From Deltaproteobacteria bacterium (GTDB lineage: Bacteria; Desulfobacterota; GWC2-55-46), in NCBI GenBank assembly GCA_016218105.1, contig JACRET010000005.1, positions 124,001 to 188,000 on the forward strand: a stretch of 64,000 bases of DNA. The letters run 5' to 3'. This document shows, one piece after another, positions 39,073 to 50,119 of this stretch. Both the position numbers and the translations under genes were made by a program. The notes below the pieces were generated by a model that had not been told where the DNA came from, made no database searches, and saw nothing but the letters and a program-made list of their open reading frames with translations. Position 1 is the first letter of the stretch. Every line of letters starts with the position of its first letter.

Positions 39073-41868
39073 ATGAAGATACCCTCATCCACATACAGGC
39101 TCCAGTTCAATTTTCTCTTCGGCTTCAAGGACGCGAAGGAGACGATCGGGTACTTGAACGAGCTTGGCATAACGGACATTTACGCCTCGCCGGTATTAAA
39201 GGCCCGTAAAGGTTCGATGCACGGCTATGACACGGTCGACCACGGCGTCTTGAATCCGGAGCTGGGGACTGACGATGATTTCAAATCCCTTTTATACGAG
39301 GTTAAAAAGCACAGGATGGGATGGGTTCAAGACATCGTGTCAAACCATATGGCTTACGACGGCGCCAACCATATGCTCATGGACGTGCTGGAGAAGGGGC
39401 GCGAATCAAGGTATATCGGTTTTTTCGATATCGAGTGGGATCATCCCTACGAAGGGATCAAGGGGCGGGTGCTGGCGCCCTTTCTGGGAAAGATCTACGG
39501 TGAGGCCCTTGAGAGCGGCGAGATAAAGCTCTCCTATGATGAGGACTCCGGCATATCCGTAAATTATTTCGGGTTCTCATTCCCGCTCAAGATAGAGTCT
39601 TACGCCACGATATTGACCCATGAGCTTAAGCGGCTTAAAAAAAAACTCGGCAAAGAGGACCCGGATTTCATAAAGCTGATCGGCATCATCTATGTGCTGA
39701 AAAACCTGCCTGCCGCAAGCGAGTTCAGCGAGCTTCAGGATCAGGTGATCTTTGTAAAGAGGATGCTAAAGGACTTGTACGCCGGGAACCGCGAGATAAA
39801 GGCGTTCATGGACGAGAACATCTCCATCCTTAACGGCAGGGCAGGCGACCCTGAAAGCTTTAACATGATGGACAGGCTTCTTTCCGAGCAATCCTTCAAA
39901 TTCTCTTTCTGGAAGGTCGCGGCGGAGGAGATAAACTACAGAAGGTTTTTTAACATTAACGAGCTCATCACCCTTAAGATAGAGGACGAGGCCGTTTTCA
40001 ACCACGTCCATTCGCTGATTTTAAAGCTCGTGGAAGCGGGCGTGACGGGCTTAAGGATAGACCACATAGACGGGTTTTATGACCCGTTTAAATATTTAAA
40101 GAGGATCAGGGAAAAAACCGGAGACATCTATCTTGTCGTGGAAAAAATACTCGCGCAGGATGAACTGCTCCCGTCCTTCTGGCCGGTCGAAGGGACGACC
40201 GGCTATGATTTTTTAAATAAGCTTAACGGTATTTACTGCGATACGGCCAGGGAGGCGCGCTTCACCAGGACCTATATAATCTTCGCGGGCCTGAAGGACT
40301 CTTACACGGATATTTATTACGAAAAAAAGAAACTCATAACCGAGATGGACATGACCAGCGATGTCGCCAATCTCGCGCAGCTCCTTAAGATAACCCTCAG
40401 CAAGGACAGGTACGGAAGCGATATAACGCTGTCGGGGCTTAAAAAGGCGCTTATAGAGGTGATGGCCAACTTTCCGGTATACAGGACGTACATCAACCAT
40501 GTGTCTTTCACCGGTGCCGACCGCGCTTCGGTAAAAGAGGCCGTCGGCAAGGCTGTCAGCAGGACGCCCGCCCTCTTGAATGAGCTTGGATTCATAGAAA
40601 AAGTGCTCTGCCTGGAGTACAGGGATTATCTTACTGATGAGGAAAAAAAAGAATGGCTCCACTTCGTGATGAAGTTCCAGCAGTTCACGGGCCCGTTGAT
40701 GGCCAAGGGCTTCGAGGATACCTTCCTTTATGTCTACGGGAGGCTACTTTCGTTGAACGAGGTCGGAGGGGATCCCGGCCGGTTCGGCATCTCAAGGGAT
40801 GCGCTCCATAATTTCAATAAAAACAGGGCATCCGCGACACCCCATTCAATGAACGCCACATCCACCCACGACACCAAGCGCGGAGAAGACCTGAGGGCGC
40901 GGTTGAACGTGTTATCCGAGTTCCCTCAGGAGTGGGAGGAGGGGCTGAGGAGATGGTCTGTAATAAACAAGAAGGACAAAAGGTTTGTGGGCGGCAGATA
41001 TGTGCCGGACAGGAACGACGAGTACTTTCTTTACCAGACACTGATAGGGGCGATCCCCTTCGCAGAGGATATCGGCGGGACTTTCATAGAGAGGATAAAG
41101 CAGTATATGGTCAAGGCCGTCAGGGAAGCGAAGATACACACCGCATGGCTTAAGCCCGACGCCGAGTACGAAGATTCTTTCCTCGCGTTTATTGAAAGCA
41201 TACTGAAAGGATCTCCCCAGAACGGCTTTTTGCAGGATTTCCTCCCGTTCCAGCGGAAAATCGCCTGGTACGGCATTTTCAATTCGCTTTCACAGCTCGT
41301 AATAAAACTTACCTCTCCGGGCCTCCCTGATTTTTATCAGGGAACCGAGCTCTGGGACCTGAACCTCGTTGACCCTGACAACAGGAGGCCGGTGGATTTC
41401 ATAAAAAGAAAAAAAATCCTGAGGGAGATAAAGGAGAAAGAAAACAGAGGGCTTAAATCGTTGGCGGCCGGACTTTTAAAAGAGGCGGAGGACGGGAAGG
41501 TGAAGCTCTTTACCATCTACATGGCCCTCAAGGCGAGAAGGGACAGGGCCGAGCTTTTCGATTACGGCTCCTACATCCCTCTTGAAACCAAGGGGGCTTT
41601 TCAAAAAAATATCTTCTCTTTCGCAAGGGAGAGGAATGGCGCCAGAATGGTCACGGCTGCGCCGCGCTTTTTATCGATGCTCGCGAAGGAAGACGTACTC
41701 CCTGTAGGGGACGTCTGGGGGGATACGGAGATACTGCTACCTAACAGCCTATCAGGCGCGCCGTGGAGGGACGCGTTTACCGGAAACGAAATAACGGGCA
41801 GGTCTTTGAAGGCTGGAGAGGTGTTTTCAGATTTCCCGGTGGCGCTTCTCCTGAACGGGAATGGATAA
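39073..41868 (+). CDS. treY: Malto-oligosyltrehalose synthase
   Basis: STYRLQFNFLFGFKDAKETIGYLNELGITDIYASPVLKARKGSMHGYDTVDH; MNATSTHDTKRGEDLRARLNVLSE. Confidence 0.95.
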   Translation: MKIPSSTYRLQFNFLFGFKDAKETIGYLNELGITDIYASPVLKARKGSMHGYDTVDHGVLNPELGTDDDFKSLLYEVKKHRMGWVQDIVSNHMAYDGANHMLMDVLEKGRESRYIGFFDIEWDHPYEGIKGRVLAPFLGKIYGEALESGEIKLSYDEDSGISVNYFGFSFPLKIESYATILTHELKRLKKKLGKEDPDFIKLIGIIYVLKNLPAASEFSELQDQVIFVKRMLKDLYAGNREIKAFMDENISILNGRAGDPESFNMMDRLLSEQSFKFSFWKVAAEEINYRRFFNINELITLKIEDEAVFNHVHSLILKLVEAGVTGLRIDHIDGFYDPFKYLKRIREKTGDIYLVVEKILAQDELLPSFWPVEGTTGYDFLNKLNGIYCDTAREARFTRTYIIFAGLKDSYTDIYYEKKKLITEMDMTSDVANLAQLLKITLSKDRYGSDITLSGLKKALIEVMANFPVYRTYINHVSFTGADRASVKEAVGKAVSRTPALLNELGFIEKVLCLEYRDYLTDEEKKEWLHFVMKFQQFTGPLMAKGFEDTFLYVYGRLLSLNEVGGDPGRFGISRDALHNFNKNRASATPHSMNATSTHDTKRGEDLRARLNVLSEFPQEWEEGLRRWSVINKKDKRFVGGRYVPDRNDEYFLYQTLIGAIPFAEDIGGTFIERIKQYMVKAVREAKIHTAWLKPDAEYEDSFLAFIESILKGSPQNGFLQDFLPFQRKIAWYGIFNSLSQLVIKLTSPGLPDFYQGTELWDLNLVDPDNRRPVDFIKRKKILREIKEKENRGLKSLAAGLLKEAEDGKVKLFTIYMALKARRDRAELFDYGSYIPLETKGAFQKNIFSFARERNGARMVTAAPRFLSMLAKEDVLPVGDVWGDTEILLPNSLSGAPWRDAFTGNEITGRSLKAGEVFSDFPVALLLNGNG

Positions 41869-41904
41869 ACGACACAGCAGAGTTGAGCAAAGCGCTGCCT
41901 CAGT

Positions 41905-42222
41905 CCCGGCCCGTTCGGGGAACGGACTCTACATGACAACCCCTCTCCCCATTTGGGGAGAGGCTGGGTGAGGGGTTTTTAAAAGAGGTTGCTTCGCTCC
42001 ACTCGCAATGACAGCTGCTTTTTTAGATTTTGTTCTTCAAAAAATACGGGTATTGCGTAGCGAGCATAAAGTAGGCGAACGACCGGGCTTCAGTTCCATT
42101 GGAGGGAGAGAGCCGACAGCGAGCCGAGCAATACCCGAAAGCGCGTGGCAACGCGCAAAAAGGCCTTTACCAGACTGAAATTATTTTTCACATACCGGCC
42201 CGTTCGGGGAACGGGCCCTACA
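41905..42222. repeat. Composite intergenic repeat (family A, inverse orientation)
   Basis: cggcccgttcggggaacgg flanks; core gggtattg...caataccc at 42048-42136. Confidence 0.85.
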
Positions 42223-42291
42223 GCAACCTGATAGAACCGGACCCCGGTCGCTGCCCGGTGGTATAGCTTAAGAGATAAAAACTGGCGGCAG

Positions 42292-43161
42292 CTATTTAAG
42301 CAGTTTTTCAGAGGATACGATATGGCGGGATAGACCCAGCTCCCCGGCGTTCATTCCAAGCGCCATGCCGACAAGCTGCGAGAGATGGAATATTGGCATG
42401 GTTATCTTCTGGCCAACCCTCTTCTCCGCGAGGCCCTGATAATTATCGAGGTTTATGTGGCAAAACGGGCATGGCGTAACAAAACAGTTCGCGCCCTTGC
42501 CCTTCCCATCCAGCAATCTCGTGCCTGTCATCCTCTCGGCGGTCTCCTCAGCGACAAGATCGACCTGAAATCCGCAGCACTTGGTCTTCCCCTTATACTC
42601 GATCACCTCCGCGCCAAGCGCCTCTATCGCGGCCTCAAGAGACCACGGCTTTTGAGGGTCGTCAAAACCCAACGCGTCGGAAGGCCTCAGGCTGTGGCAC
42701 CCATAGAAGGGCGCGACCTTGAGCCAGTTCAGCGGCTTTACAATCTTCTTCTTTAATTTACCGAGCCCGTAGTCATCGGCAAGAACCCATAGGAGCTGTT
42801 TTACCTTGATATTGCCGCTGTAATGGAGCCCTGCCTTGGAAAGTATCTCATTTGTCCTATCAAGCAGCCTGGGGTCTTTTTGCAGGTCTCTATTGGCGGT
42901 GGACATGACCATAAGGCAGGTAGAACATATCGTCATGATGTCCATGCCCATAGCCTCTGCTTCCGCGAAGATGCGGGCGTTAAGCGCGATATAAAGCTCG
43001 TAATCGAAGTCGGTCAGGAGCCCAGCGCCGCAGCAATTGGCCTTGGGCATATCATGGAGCTCGATCCCCAGCCTTTCGGCAACGAGCCTTGTTGTCTGGT
43101 TTGCCTCTTTTGTCATTTCCTGAGAGGCACAACCAGGATAATATGCGTATTTAAGAGCCAC
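42292..43161 (-). CDS. HdrB-like CCG-domain subunit (SdhE/MfrE-type) of fumarate reductase/succinate dehydrogenase
   Basis: YYPGCASQEMTKEANQTT, NCCGAGLL, FYGCHSLRPSD, TKCCGFQVD, CPFCHINLD. Confidence 0.85.
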   Translation of the reverse strand: MALKYAYYPGCASQEMTKEANQTTRLVAERLGIELHDMPKANCCGAGLLTDFDYELYIALNARIFAEAEAMGMDIMTICSTCLMVMSTANRDLQKDPRLLDRTNEILSKAGLHYSGNIKVKQLLWVLADDYGLGKLKKKIVKPLNWLKVAPFYGCHSLRPSDALGFDDPQKPWSLEAAIEALGAEVIEYKGKTKCCGFQVDLVAEETAERMTGTRLLDGKGKGANCFVTPCPFCHINLDNYQGLAEKRVGQKITMPIFHLSQLVGMALGMNAGELGLSRHIVSSEKLLK

Positions 43162-43166
43162 TTTCG

Positions 43167-44153
43167 TTATCCTTTTTTCTCTTCCTTGTCTTTTCCTTCT
43201 TTTTCCGCGGCCCGCCTCTTCCCGATCTCCTCGTATATCTTTTTTACTTCATCTATATTTTCTATCTGCGGAAAGATATGCGGGTGCGGCATCTTGCCGT
43301 GCTTCTCCATCCTCAAGCCAAAAGGTATCATGCCCAGGGACTTCAGGAACCCGAGGGTCCTGAACGTCATCGCGGCCTCGTCGAGCCTGCCGAACTTTTC
43401 AACGGAATCCGCCATCGCCTCGACGTGCTTGGCGCCTGGATTGTCCAGGATATCCTCTTTTATAGCGGCGGAGCGGAGCATCTCTATCTGCTTTAGAGGC
43501 GCTACCTCCTTAGGGCAATACTGGGTGCAGTGGACGCATCTCACGCAGTCCCACATCCCGTGCTCTTCGCTCAATTTTTCAAGCCTCTTTCTGGCGTTTC
43601 CCTCCCTTACGTCCCCCACTATCCTCCAGGCCTTGGCGAGGGCGGCGGGCGCGATAAAGTGCTCGTCTATCTGCAGGGCATTGCACTCGGCGTTACAGCA
43701 TCCGCACATGATGCACCGCTGGCTTCTGTCGATCGACTCTTCGTCCTCGTTCGAGACAGGCTTCTCTTCCGCCCCCTCGTACGGGGTAAGAAAAGGATTC
43801 ACCTTATTCATCTTTTTCCAGAACGGGGTAAAATCGACTATGAGGTCCTTCAGGGGGACATGGTTAGCTATCGGCTCGATAAGCATCTCCCCCATTTTTT
43901 TGAATTCGGGTATTACCTGGGTATTGCAGGCAAGCCTGGAAAACCCGTTTATGGACACGGCGCATGATCCGCATATGGCGGAACGGCAGGATTTTCTGAA
44001 TGACAACGTCGGGTCTTGCTCGTCGGCTATCTTTAAAAGCGCCTCAAGGACGGTCATCCCCTCCGGCACATCGAGAATATATGCCTGAACGTACGGTTCA
44101 GCCGTCTCATGGTCAGCCGGGTTATATCTTTTTATCTTGAATTTTATCTTCAT
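43167..44153 (-). CDS. Succinate dehydrogenase/fumarate reductase iron-sulfur subunit
   Basis: FRKSCRSAICGSCAVSINGFSRLACNT [2Fe-2S] motif; RCIMCGCCNAEC and CVRCVHCTQYCPKEV. Confidence 0.93.
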   Translation of the reverse strand: MKIKFKIKRYNPADHETAEPYVQAYILDVPEGMTVLEALLKIADEQDPTLSFRKSCRSAICGSCAVSINGFSRLACNTQVIPEFKKMGEMLIEPIANHVPLKDLIVDFTPFWKKMNKVNPFLTPYEGAEEKPVSNEDEESIDRSQRCIMCGCCNAECNALQIDEHFIAPAALAKAWRIVGDVREGNARKRLEKLSEEHGMWDCVRCVHCTQYCPKEVAPLKQIEMLRSAAIKEDILDNPGAKHVEAMADSVEKFGRLDEAAMTFRTLGFLKSLGMIPFGLRMEKHGKMPHPHIFPQIENIDEVKKIYEEIGKRRAAEKEGKDKEEKKG

Positions 44154-44196
44154 AAAAATCTGCCGTTTATCTTTTTTAGATTTTCCTGTTAACCGA

Positions 44197-45867
44197 TTAG
44201 TACTTCCTCTCCTCGGGCTGGAATCTTGTGATCTTCACATCCTTATACTTGAGCTTCAGCTCGCCGTTTTCCCTGTAGGCAAGCGTGTGCCTGAGCCATT
44301 CCTTGTCGTTCCTCTTGGGGAAATCAGTCCTGAAGTGCGATCCCCTGCTTTCTTCCCTCTGAAGCGCGCCCATGAGAATCGCCTCAGAGATGGATAGCAT
44401 CTGCCCCAGCTCAAGGACAAATAATATCTCGTTATTATAATAATCGCTCTTATCGGTCAAGCCGAGCTTACCGTATCTCTCTTGAAGCCCCTTTATTTTA
44501 GCGAGCCCGCTGGTAAGCCTCTCCCTGTTCCTGAATATCCCGCAGAAATCCTCCATTACCTGCGCCATCTCATCCCTTATTACGGCCTGCGATTCGCCGC
44601 CGTCCCTTTTGACGATACAGGCTATATCCAGGGCGGCGTCCTTCAGGGCGCTGTCAGGGAATGGAAGTATGCCTGTGGAGCGGCAGAACTCGGCAGCTTT
44701 CGACCCGGCCCTCCTGCCGTAGACTATCGCTTCAAGCAATGAGTTGCCCCCTAGCCTGTTCGCGCCGTGAGTGCTTACGCAGGCGGACTCGCCAGCGGCG
44801 AAAAGCCCCGTTAGGCTCGTCTGCCCGTCCAGGTCTGTCATTATGCCGCCCATCGAATAATGGGCCCCGGGTTTCACGGGTATCGGCTCGATTATCGGAT
44901 CGACCCCGGCAAAACTCATCGCAAGACCCCTTATCTGGGAGAGCCTTTGATTTATCTTATCCGCCCCAAGGTGGCGCAGGTCCAGAAGGACGCCCCCCTC
45001 GACACCCCGGCCCTCTTCAATTTCAGTCTGCTCGGCGCGGCTTACGACATCGCGGCTGGCTAGCTCCAATACCTTCGGCGCGTACCTGGACATGAACCGC
45101 TCGCCCTTTGAATTGACCAGATAACCGCCCTCTCCCCTCGCGCCTTCGGTCATGAGTATGCCCGTTCTCTTAAGTACCGTAGGATGGAACTGGACGAATT
45201 CCATGTCCATCAGCTCGACCCCGGCATCGAGCGCGAGCCCCATCCCATCGCCGGTCGATGAGAGCGCGTTTGTGGTAGTCCTGTAGACCCTGCCGTACCC
45301 GCCCGTGGCAAGGAGCGTGGCCTTTGAATGCAGCCTGTGAAGCTTACCAGTGCCCAGCTCCAAAGCGATAACCCCTCTTACGGCCCTATCCTCAACAACG
45401 AGCCTAACCACATGCCATTCGTCATAGATAACCACGTCGTGCTTGACAAGCTGTTCGTACATGACATGGAGGAGGGCGTGGCCTGTCCTGTCGGCCAGGT
45501 AGCACGTCCTGGGGTACCCCGCGCCGCCAAACGGCCTCTGGGCGATCCTTCCCTCAGCGTCGCGGCTGAAGATCGCGCCCATCCGCTCAAGCTCCATGAT
45601 ATCGTTTGGAGCCTCCCGGCACAGCACCTCGATAGCGTCCTGGTCGCCCAGATAATCGCTCCCTTTTACGGTATCAAACATATGCGCTTCCCAGGAATCG
45701 GTCTCCTTGAGCGCGGCGTTTATACCGCCCTGAGCGGCGACGGAATGGCTCCTTACGGGATATATCTTCGACACGACGGCTACGCTCAGACCCGCGCGCG
45801 AAGCCTCGATAGCGGCCCTCATTCCGGCAAGCCCTGCGCCGACTATTACAAGATCGTGGATTACCAG
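44197..45867 (-). CDS. Succinate dehydrogenase/fumarate reductase flavoprotein subunit, probable CTG start
   Basis: [47 protein letters not shown]. In-frame extension [15 protein letters not shown] upstream of the track start restores the FAD-binding GxGxxG; AAGGAG RBS 7 nt before CTG. Confidence 0.9.
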   Translation of the reverse strand: MVIHDLVIVGAGLAGMRAAIEASRAGLSVAVVSKIYPVRSHSVAAQGGINAALKETDSWEAHMFDTVKGSDYLGDQDAIEVLCREAPNDIMELERMGAIFSRDAEGRIAQRPFGGAGYPRTCYLADRTGHALLHVMYEQLVKHDVVIYDEWHVVRLVVEDRAVRGVIALELGTGKLHRLHSKATLLATGGYGRVYRTTTNALSSTGDGMGLALDAGVELMDMEFVQFHPTVLKRTGILMTEGARGEGGYLVNSKGERFMSRYAPKVLELASRDVVSRAEQTEIEEGRGVEGGVLLDLRHLGADKINQRLSQIRGLAMSFAGVDPIIEPIPVKPGAHYSMGGIMTDLDGQTSLTGLFAAGESACVSTHGANRLGGNSLLEAIVYGRRAGSKAAEFCRSTGILPFPDSALKDAALDIACIVKRDGGESQAVIRDEMAQVMEDFCGIFRNRERLTSGLAKIKGLQERYGKLGLTDKSDYYNNEILFVLELGQMLSISEAILMGALQREESRGSHFRTDFPKRNDKEWLRHTLAYRENGELKLKYKDVKITRFQPEERKY

Positions 45868-46128
45868 ATGTAAACTCCTTTTTATGGATGGATAACGAAC
45901 TGCCCTGGTCTAAAGCCACCGGCTGATAGACTGTCCCCCCGGCCCTTCAATCTTCCCGGGCAATACTTTTGAGCTTATCAGTTTTCAAAGGGTACGTCAA
46001 ATGTGCGAGGGATCGGTAGAACGGGGATGAGCGTCCCCGATCGCGGTACGGAGTATCGAAGACCTGAATGCTTAGAAAAGCCAGCAAGTTTGTCTGGGGA
46101 ATTGCCCCTCTTAGAGGGGCTTAAGAAA

Positions 46129-46156
46129 AGAAAAAGCCGGCCCTTAAGGCCGGCTT
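46129..46156 (-). terminator. Intrinsic terminator downstream of korC
   Basis: aagccggcc-cttaa-ggccggctt with a T-run on the minus strand. Confidence 0.8.
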
Positions 46157-46165
46157 AAAGGAAAA

Positions 46166-46711
46166 CTATTTAAGGGTCTTTGCCTTATCAAACCCTATCT
46201 GAAGGGCCTTTTTATTAAGTTCGAGAAACGCCGGAGGGACCCTTGAGAGCACGGCCTTCTCGATAGCCTCATGCGTTACTATACCCGTAAGCTCGGTTAT
46301 CATCCCGAGAGAGATAATGTTCGCGACTATGGTCTTGCCGAGCTCTTCCCTGGCGGTACTCGTTATCGGAAAGCTTAAAAGCCTGAATTTGCCCTGTGGA
46401 ACAGTCTTTACTTCGTCCGTGTCTATAAGGAGTATGCCGCCTTCCTTCACGTCATAGTGGTACTTGGTGCACGCCTCCTGCGTCATGGCCAGCATGCAGT
46501 CTATCGAGGTAGCCTTGGGGTAATCTATAGGCTGATTGCTTATGATGACCTCGGCCTTTGAAGCCCCTCCCCTCGATTCAGGCCCGTAGGACTGGCTCTG
46601 TGCGGCGTTCTTGTCACCATATATACCGGCGGCCTCCGCCATGATGATACCGGCGAGTATCATACCCTGTCCGCCTGAGCCGCTGAAGCGTATTTCGTAT
46701 CTTTCGCTCAT
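46166..46711 (-). CDS. korC: 2-oxoacid:ferredoxin oxidoreductase gamma subunit
   Basis: YEIRFSGSGGQGMILAGIIMAEAAGIYGDKNAAQSQSYGPESRGGASKAEVIIS. Confidence 0.92.
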   Translation of the reverse strand: MSERYEIRFSGSGGQGMILAGIIMAEAAGIYGDKNAAQSQSYGPESRGGASKAEVIISNQPIDYPKATSIDCMLAMTQEACTKYHYDVKEGGILLIDTDEVKTVPQGKFRLLSFPITSTAREELGKTIVANIISLGMITELTGIVTHEAIEKAVLSRVPPAFLELNKKALQIGFDKAKTLK

Positions 46712-46841
46712 TTTAAAAAGCCTCCAAAAAATCGCGTTATCAGTTGTCGGTTATCGGTAAAGATCCCTTCCGGATATCTTTAAATAGTGCCTCGGTCAAA
46801 TACAGCTTGATCTTTTGCAGATAACCGTCCGGGGCAAGCCT

Positions 46842-47699
46842 CTATTTCGCCTTCGCCTTTTCCATTACAAGGTTCTCGTACTGCTCGCAGTACTCGGGCC
46901 TTTCAACCTTATGGAGCACGCCTCTGAGCATCTTGCCCTGGAGCTTCTCGGGCGGGAGCTTATCGGCCTGCTTTACGTTCACCGTCCCGTCCTTCTCTAT
47001 CACTTCCATCATCTGGGTAGCGCTCTTGAACTTGTTCGCACGGCCGAAATAAGTCGGGCACGCGTCGATTATATCCACGACCGAGGTGCCCTTGTGCATT
47101 ATGGCTTCCTGAACGATCTTCTCCAGTTCAAGGGTGTGATAGGCCGTGCCGCGGGCGACGAAAGTCGCGCCTGCGGCCTTTGCCATCTCGCAGGTGTCGA
47201 ACGGGGGCTCTATTGAGCCGTAACGGCTCGTAGTAGCCTGTGAGCCGATAGGCGTGGTCGGCGAATACTGGCCGCCCGTCATGCCGTATGTGGCGTTCGT
47301 AAACACAAGAACGGTAAGGTCTATATTCCTTCTGCAGGTATGTATGAAGTGGTTGCCGCCTATCGCGAGCGCGTCACCGTCGCCTGTCACGACTATGACC
47401 TTAAGGTCGGGCTTGGCGAACTTTACGCCGGTAGCGAACGACAAGGCCCTGCCGTGCAGCGTATGGAGCGTATTAAAGTCCACATATCCAGGCGTCCTCG
47501 ATGAGCAGCCTATGCCTGATATAACGCAAACCTTGTCTTTCGTGAGGCCTGCTTTATCGATGGCGCGAAGCATCGCCTTCAGGACTATGCCGTGGCCACA
47601 TCCCGGGCACCATATGTGCGGGAGCTTATTAGGCCTCAGGTATTTATTGTAATCGAAGGGTACGCTGACCTTCTCTTTTTTTTCGGCAGGCACCGACAT
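46842..47699 (-). CDS. korB: 2-oxoglutarate:ferredoxin oxidoreductase beta subunit
   Basis: IWCPGCGHGIVLKAM, GIGCSSRTPGYVDFNTLHTLHGRAL, VVTGDGDALAIGGNHFIHTCRRNIDLTVLVFTN. Confidence 0.94.
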   Translation of the reverse strand: MSVPAEKKEKVSVPFDYNKYLRPNKLPHIWCPGCGHGIVLKAMLRAIDKAGLTKDKVCVISGIGCSSRTPGYVDFNTLHTLHGRALSFATGVKFAKPDLKVIVVTGDGDALAIGGNHFIHTCRRNIDLTVLVFTNATYGMTGGQYSPTTPIGSQATTSRYGSIEPPFDTCEMAKAAGATFVARGTAYHTLELEKIVQEAIMHKGTSVVDIIDACPTYFGRANKFKSATQMMEVIEKDGTVNVKQADKLPPEKLQGKMLRGVLHKVERPEYCEQYENLVMEKAKAK

Positions 47700-47730
47700 A
47701 TTAGAAACCTCCGTAACCGGTATCGTATTT

Positions 47731-48861
47731 TTATTTGTACTTCTTTATAACGTCCAGAATCTCGGCCGGGGTGATCGGCTCTCCGTCCACCCTGTTGATG
47801 CCTACGACATCACAGCCTGACGAGCACCTCTCCACCTCAAGTATCATCTGCCCCAGGTTCAGCTCGGGGACGATGATCGCCTTTACCCTCTTTGAAAGCT
47901 CCCTTACCGCCTTGTCGGGGAACGGCCATATGTTAAGGGGCCTCAAGAGCCCGGCCTTGATGCCGGCCTTGCGCGCCTCGTTTACCGCGAAGCGCGCGGA
48001 ACGGGCCGTTGAGCCGATGGTAAATATGGCCACCTCGGCGTCTTCAAGGAAGAGCTCGTCGTTCTTCCATATTTCTTCCTTGTGGTTTTCGATCTTGCTC
48101 ATTATCCGCTCGTTGTTGGCGCGGATGACCTTCGAGTCGTTGGTAGGGAACCCGTCCTGCTTGTGGTTGAGGCCCGTCACGTGGAATCTGTATCCCTCCC
48201 CGAACGGCGCCAGCGGGGCTACCTCGAACCTGTCGTCATACGGGAAGTAATCCTCGGGCTTGCAGTCCGGCTTTGCCCTGTCGATGACCTCAAGCTCGCC
48301 TGGAGCGGGTATCGTTATCGGCTCCCTCATGTGGCCGACTATCTCGTCATAAAGGACGACTACAGGCGTCCTGAACCTCTCAGAGAGGTTAAACGCCCTT
48401 ACCGTCTCGGTGAGGATCTCCTGAACATAGGCGGGTGTCAATGAGATGGCCGGGTGGTCGCCATGCGTGCCCCACTTGGCCTGCATGATATCCGACTGCG
48501 AGGGCCCCGTGGGATATCCGGTCGAAGGGCCGCCCCTCATTACGTTTACGATAACGCATGGTATCTCGGCAAGGCACGCGTACCCGAGGGCCTCCTGCTT
48601 AAGCGAAAACCCCGGGCCTGAAGTGGCGGTCAGGGATTTAAGCCCGGCTAAAGACCCGCCAATCGTAGCGGCCATGCCGCCGATCTCGTCTTCCATCTGA
48701 ATGAATTTGCCGCCGATCTTCGGCAGCCTTACTGACATGCCTTCGGCTATTTCTGTTGAAGGGGTTATCGGGTAACCCGCGAAAAACTTGCAGCCGGCAT
48801 ATATCGCGCCCTCAACGCACGCTTCGTTGCCTTGAAGGAGCTTTTTCTTCTTCTCAGCCAT
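47731..48861 (-). CDS. korA: 2-oxoglutarate:ferredoxin oxidoreductase alpha subunit
   Basis: GNEACVEGAIYAGCKFFAGYPITPSTEIAE, SGPGFSLKQEALGYACLAEIPCVIVNVMRGGPSTGYPTGPSQSD. Confidence 0.95.
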   Translation of the reverse strand: MAEKKKKLLQGNEACVEGAIYAGCKFFAGYPITPSTEIAEGMSVRLPKIGGKFIQMEDEIGGMAATIGGSLAGLKSLTATSGPGFSLKQEALGYACLAEIPCVIVNVMRGGPSTGYPTGPSQSDIMQAKWGTHGDHPAISLTPAYVQEILTETVRAFNLSERFRTPVVVLYDEIVGHMREPITIPAPGELEVIDRAKPDCKPEDYFPYDDRFEVAPLAPFGEGYRFHVTGLNHKQDGFPTNDSKVIRANNERIMSKIENHKEEIWKNDELFLEDAEVAIFTIGSTARSARFAVNEARKAGIKAGLLRPLNIWPFPDKAVRELSKRVKAIIVPELNLGQMILEVERCSSGCDVVGINRVDGEPITPAEILDVIKKYK

Positions 48862-48906
48862 TTAAAGACCTCTTTGGTGGTTTGTCTTCGATAGATTTAG
48901 AGTCCG

Positions 48907-49143
48907 TTAATCAAATACCTGTATCGCGAAGTCCGGGCAGCGCAGATCGCAAAGCTGACACCTTGTGCAGGCCGCCAGGTCTTTTACCGCCACGCATGAC
49001 CCGCGCATCTCAAGGACGTTTGTGGGGCAGAAATCCACGCAGATGCTGCACCCTTTGCAAAACTTTTCATTTATGACTATATTCGGCAGCTTTTTTGCCG
49101 CGTCCGCCATATACCCTCCTGAATGCCTCTGTATCGAAATCAA
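48907..49143 (-). CDS. korD: 4Fe-4S ferredoxin (delta) subunit of KOR
   Basis: CKGCSICVDFCP / CTRCQLCDLRCP; adjacent to korA. Confidence 0.9.
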   Translation of the reverse strand: MISIQRHSGGYMADAAKKLPNIVINEKFCKGCSICVDFCPTNVLEMRGSCVAVKDLAACTRCQLCDLRCPDFAIQVFD

Positions 49144-49209
49144 AACCAGACCCGGAAAAAGGAAAAATCCCTTTTATCACAGGCCCGGAATGTAGTCAAT
49201 TAGTATATA

Positions 49210-50088
49210 TTAGCACACCTTTTCCAAAACTTCCAATACGGTTTTACCGATATCGGCCGTGGACTTGGTCACCCTTATTCCGGCGGCCTCCATCGCCTTC
49301 ATCTTCTCGTCGGCGGTTCCCTTGCCCCCTGATATGATGGCTCCGGCGTGTCCCATCCTCTTGCCCTTAGGGGCCGTGACGCCCGCGATGTATCCTACAA
49401 CGGGCTTTGTGACGTTCTTCTTTATGAAATCAGCCGCCTCTTCCTCGGCAGAGCCGCCTATCTCGCCTATCATCACTATGGCGCTTGTCTCCGGGTCCTG
49501 CTGAAAGAGGGATAGCACATCGATGAAGTTCGTCCCGTTTACCGGGTCTCCTCCGATGCCTACGCAGGTGGATTGGCCGAGCCCTATCCTCGTAAGCTGA
49601 TCGACCGCCTCATAGGTCAACGTCCCGCTCCTTGACACAACGCCTATCGAGCCCTGCTTGTGGATGTGTCCGGGCATGATGCCGATCTTGCACTCGCCCG
49701 GAGTGATAACCCCGGGGCAGTTCGGGCCGACAAGCCTTGAATTCCTGCCTTCCATGAACCTTCTTACTTTTACCATGTCTATGACCGGTATGCCTTCGGT
49801 TATGCAGATAACAAGCCCGATACCGGCGTCGACCGCCTCCATAATGGCGTCCGCGGCGAACGCGGCCGGTACATATATGACGGAGGCGTCAGCGCCCGTC
49901 TTTCTTACGGCTTCATCCACCGTATCAAAAACCGGGATATCGTCTACCTTTGCGCCGCCCTTGCCCGGCGTAACGCCGCCGACCATCCTGGTGCCGTAAG
50001 CCACCATCTGGCGGGAATGGAAAGTACCCTGCTCGCCTGTTATGCCCTGGCAGATTACCTTGGTATTTTTATTGACCAGTATGCTCAT
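49210..50088 (-). CDS. sucD: Succinyl-CoA synthetase alpha subunit
   Basis: [60 protein letters not shown]. Confidence 0.96.
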   Translation of the reverse strand: MSILVNKNTKVICQGITGEQGTFHSRQMVAYGTRMVGGVTPGKGGAKVDDIPVFDTVDEAVRKTGADASVIYVPAAFAADAIMEAVDAGIGLVICITEGIPVIDMVKVRRFMEGRNSRLVGPNCPGVITPGECKIGIMPGHIHKQGSIGVVSRSGTLTYEAVDQLTRIGLGQSTCVGIGGDPVNGTNFIDVLSLFQQDPETSAIVMIGEIGGSAEEEAADFIKKNVTKPVVGYIAGVTAPKGKRMGHAGAIISGGKGTADEKMKAMEAAGIRVTKSTADIGKTVLEVLEKVC

Positions 50089-50119
50089 CCAAAAACCTCC
50101 GGAGGTTTTTCTATTTTGA

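Noticed and set aside
42823-44088. 421-aa plus-strand ORF
   Set aside because: Lies antisense to the hdrB-like and sdhB genes, which have unambiguous Fe-S motifs; the antisense protein has no family features and low-complexity Ser/Phe-rich runs.
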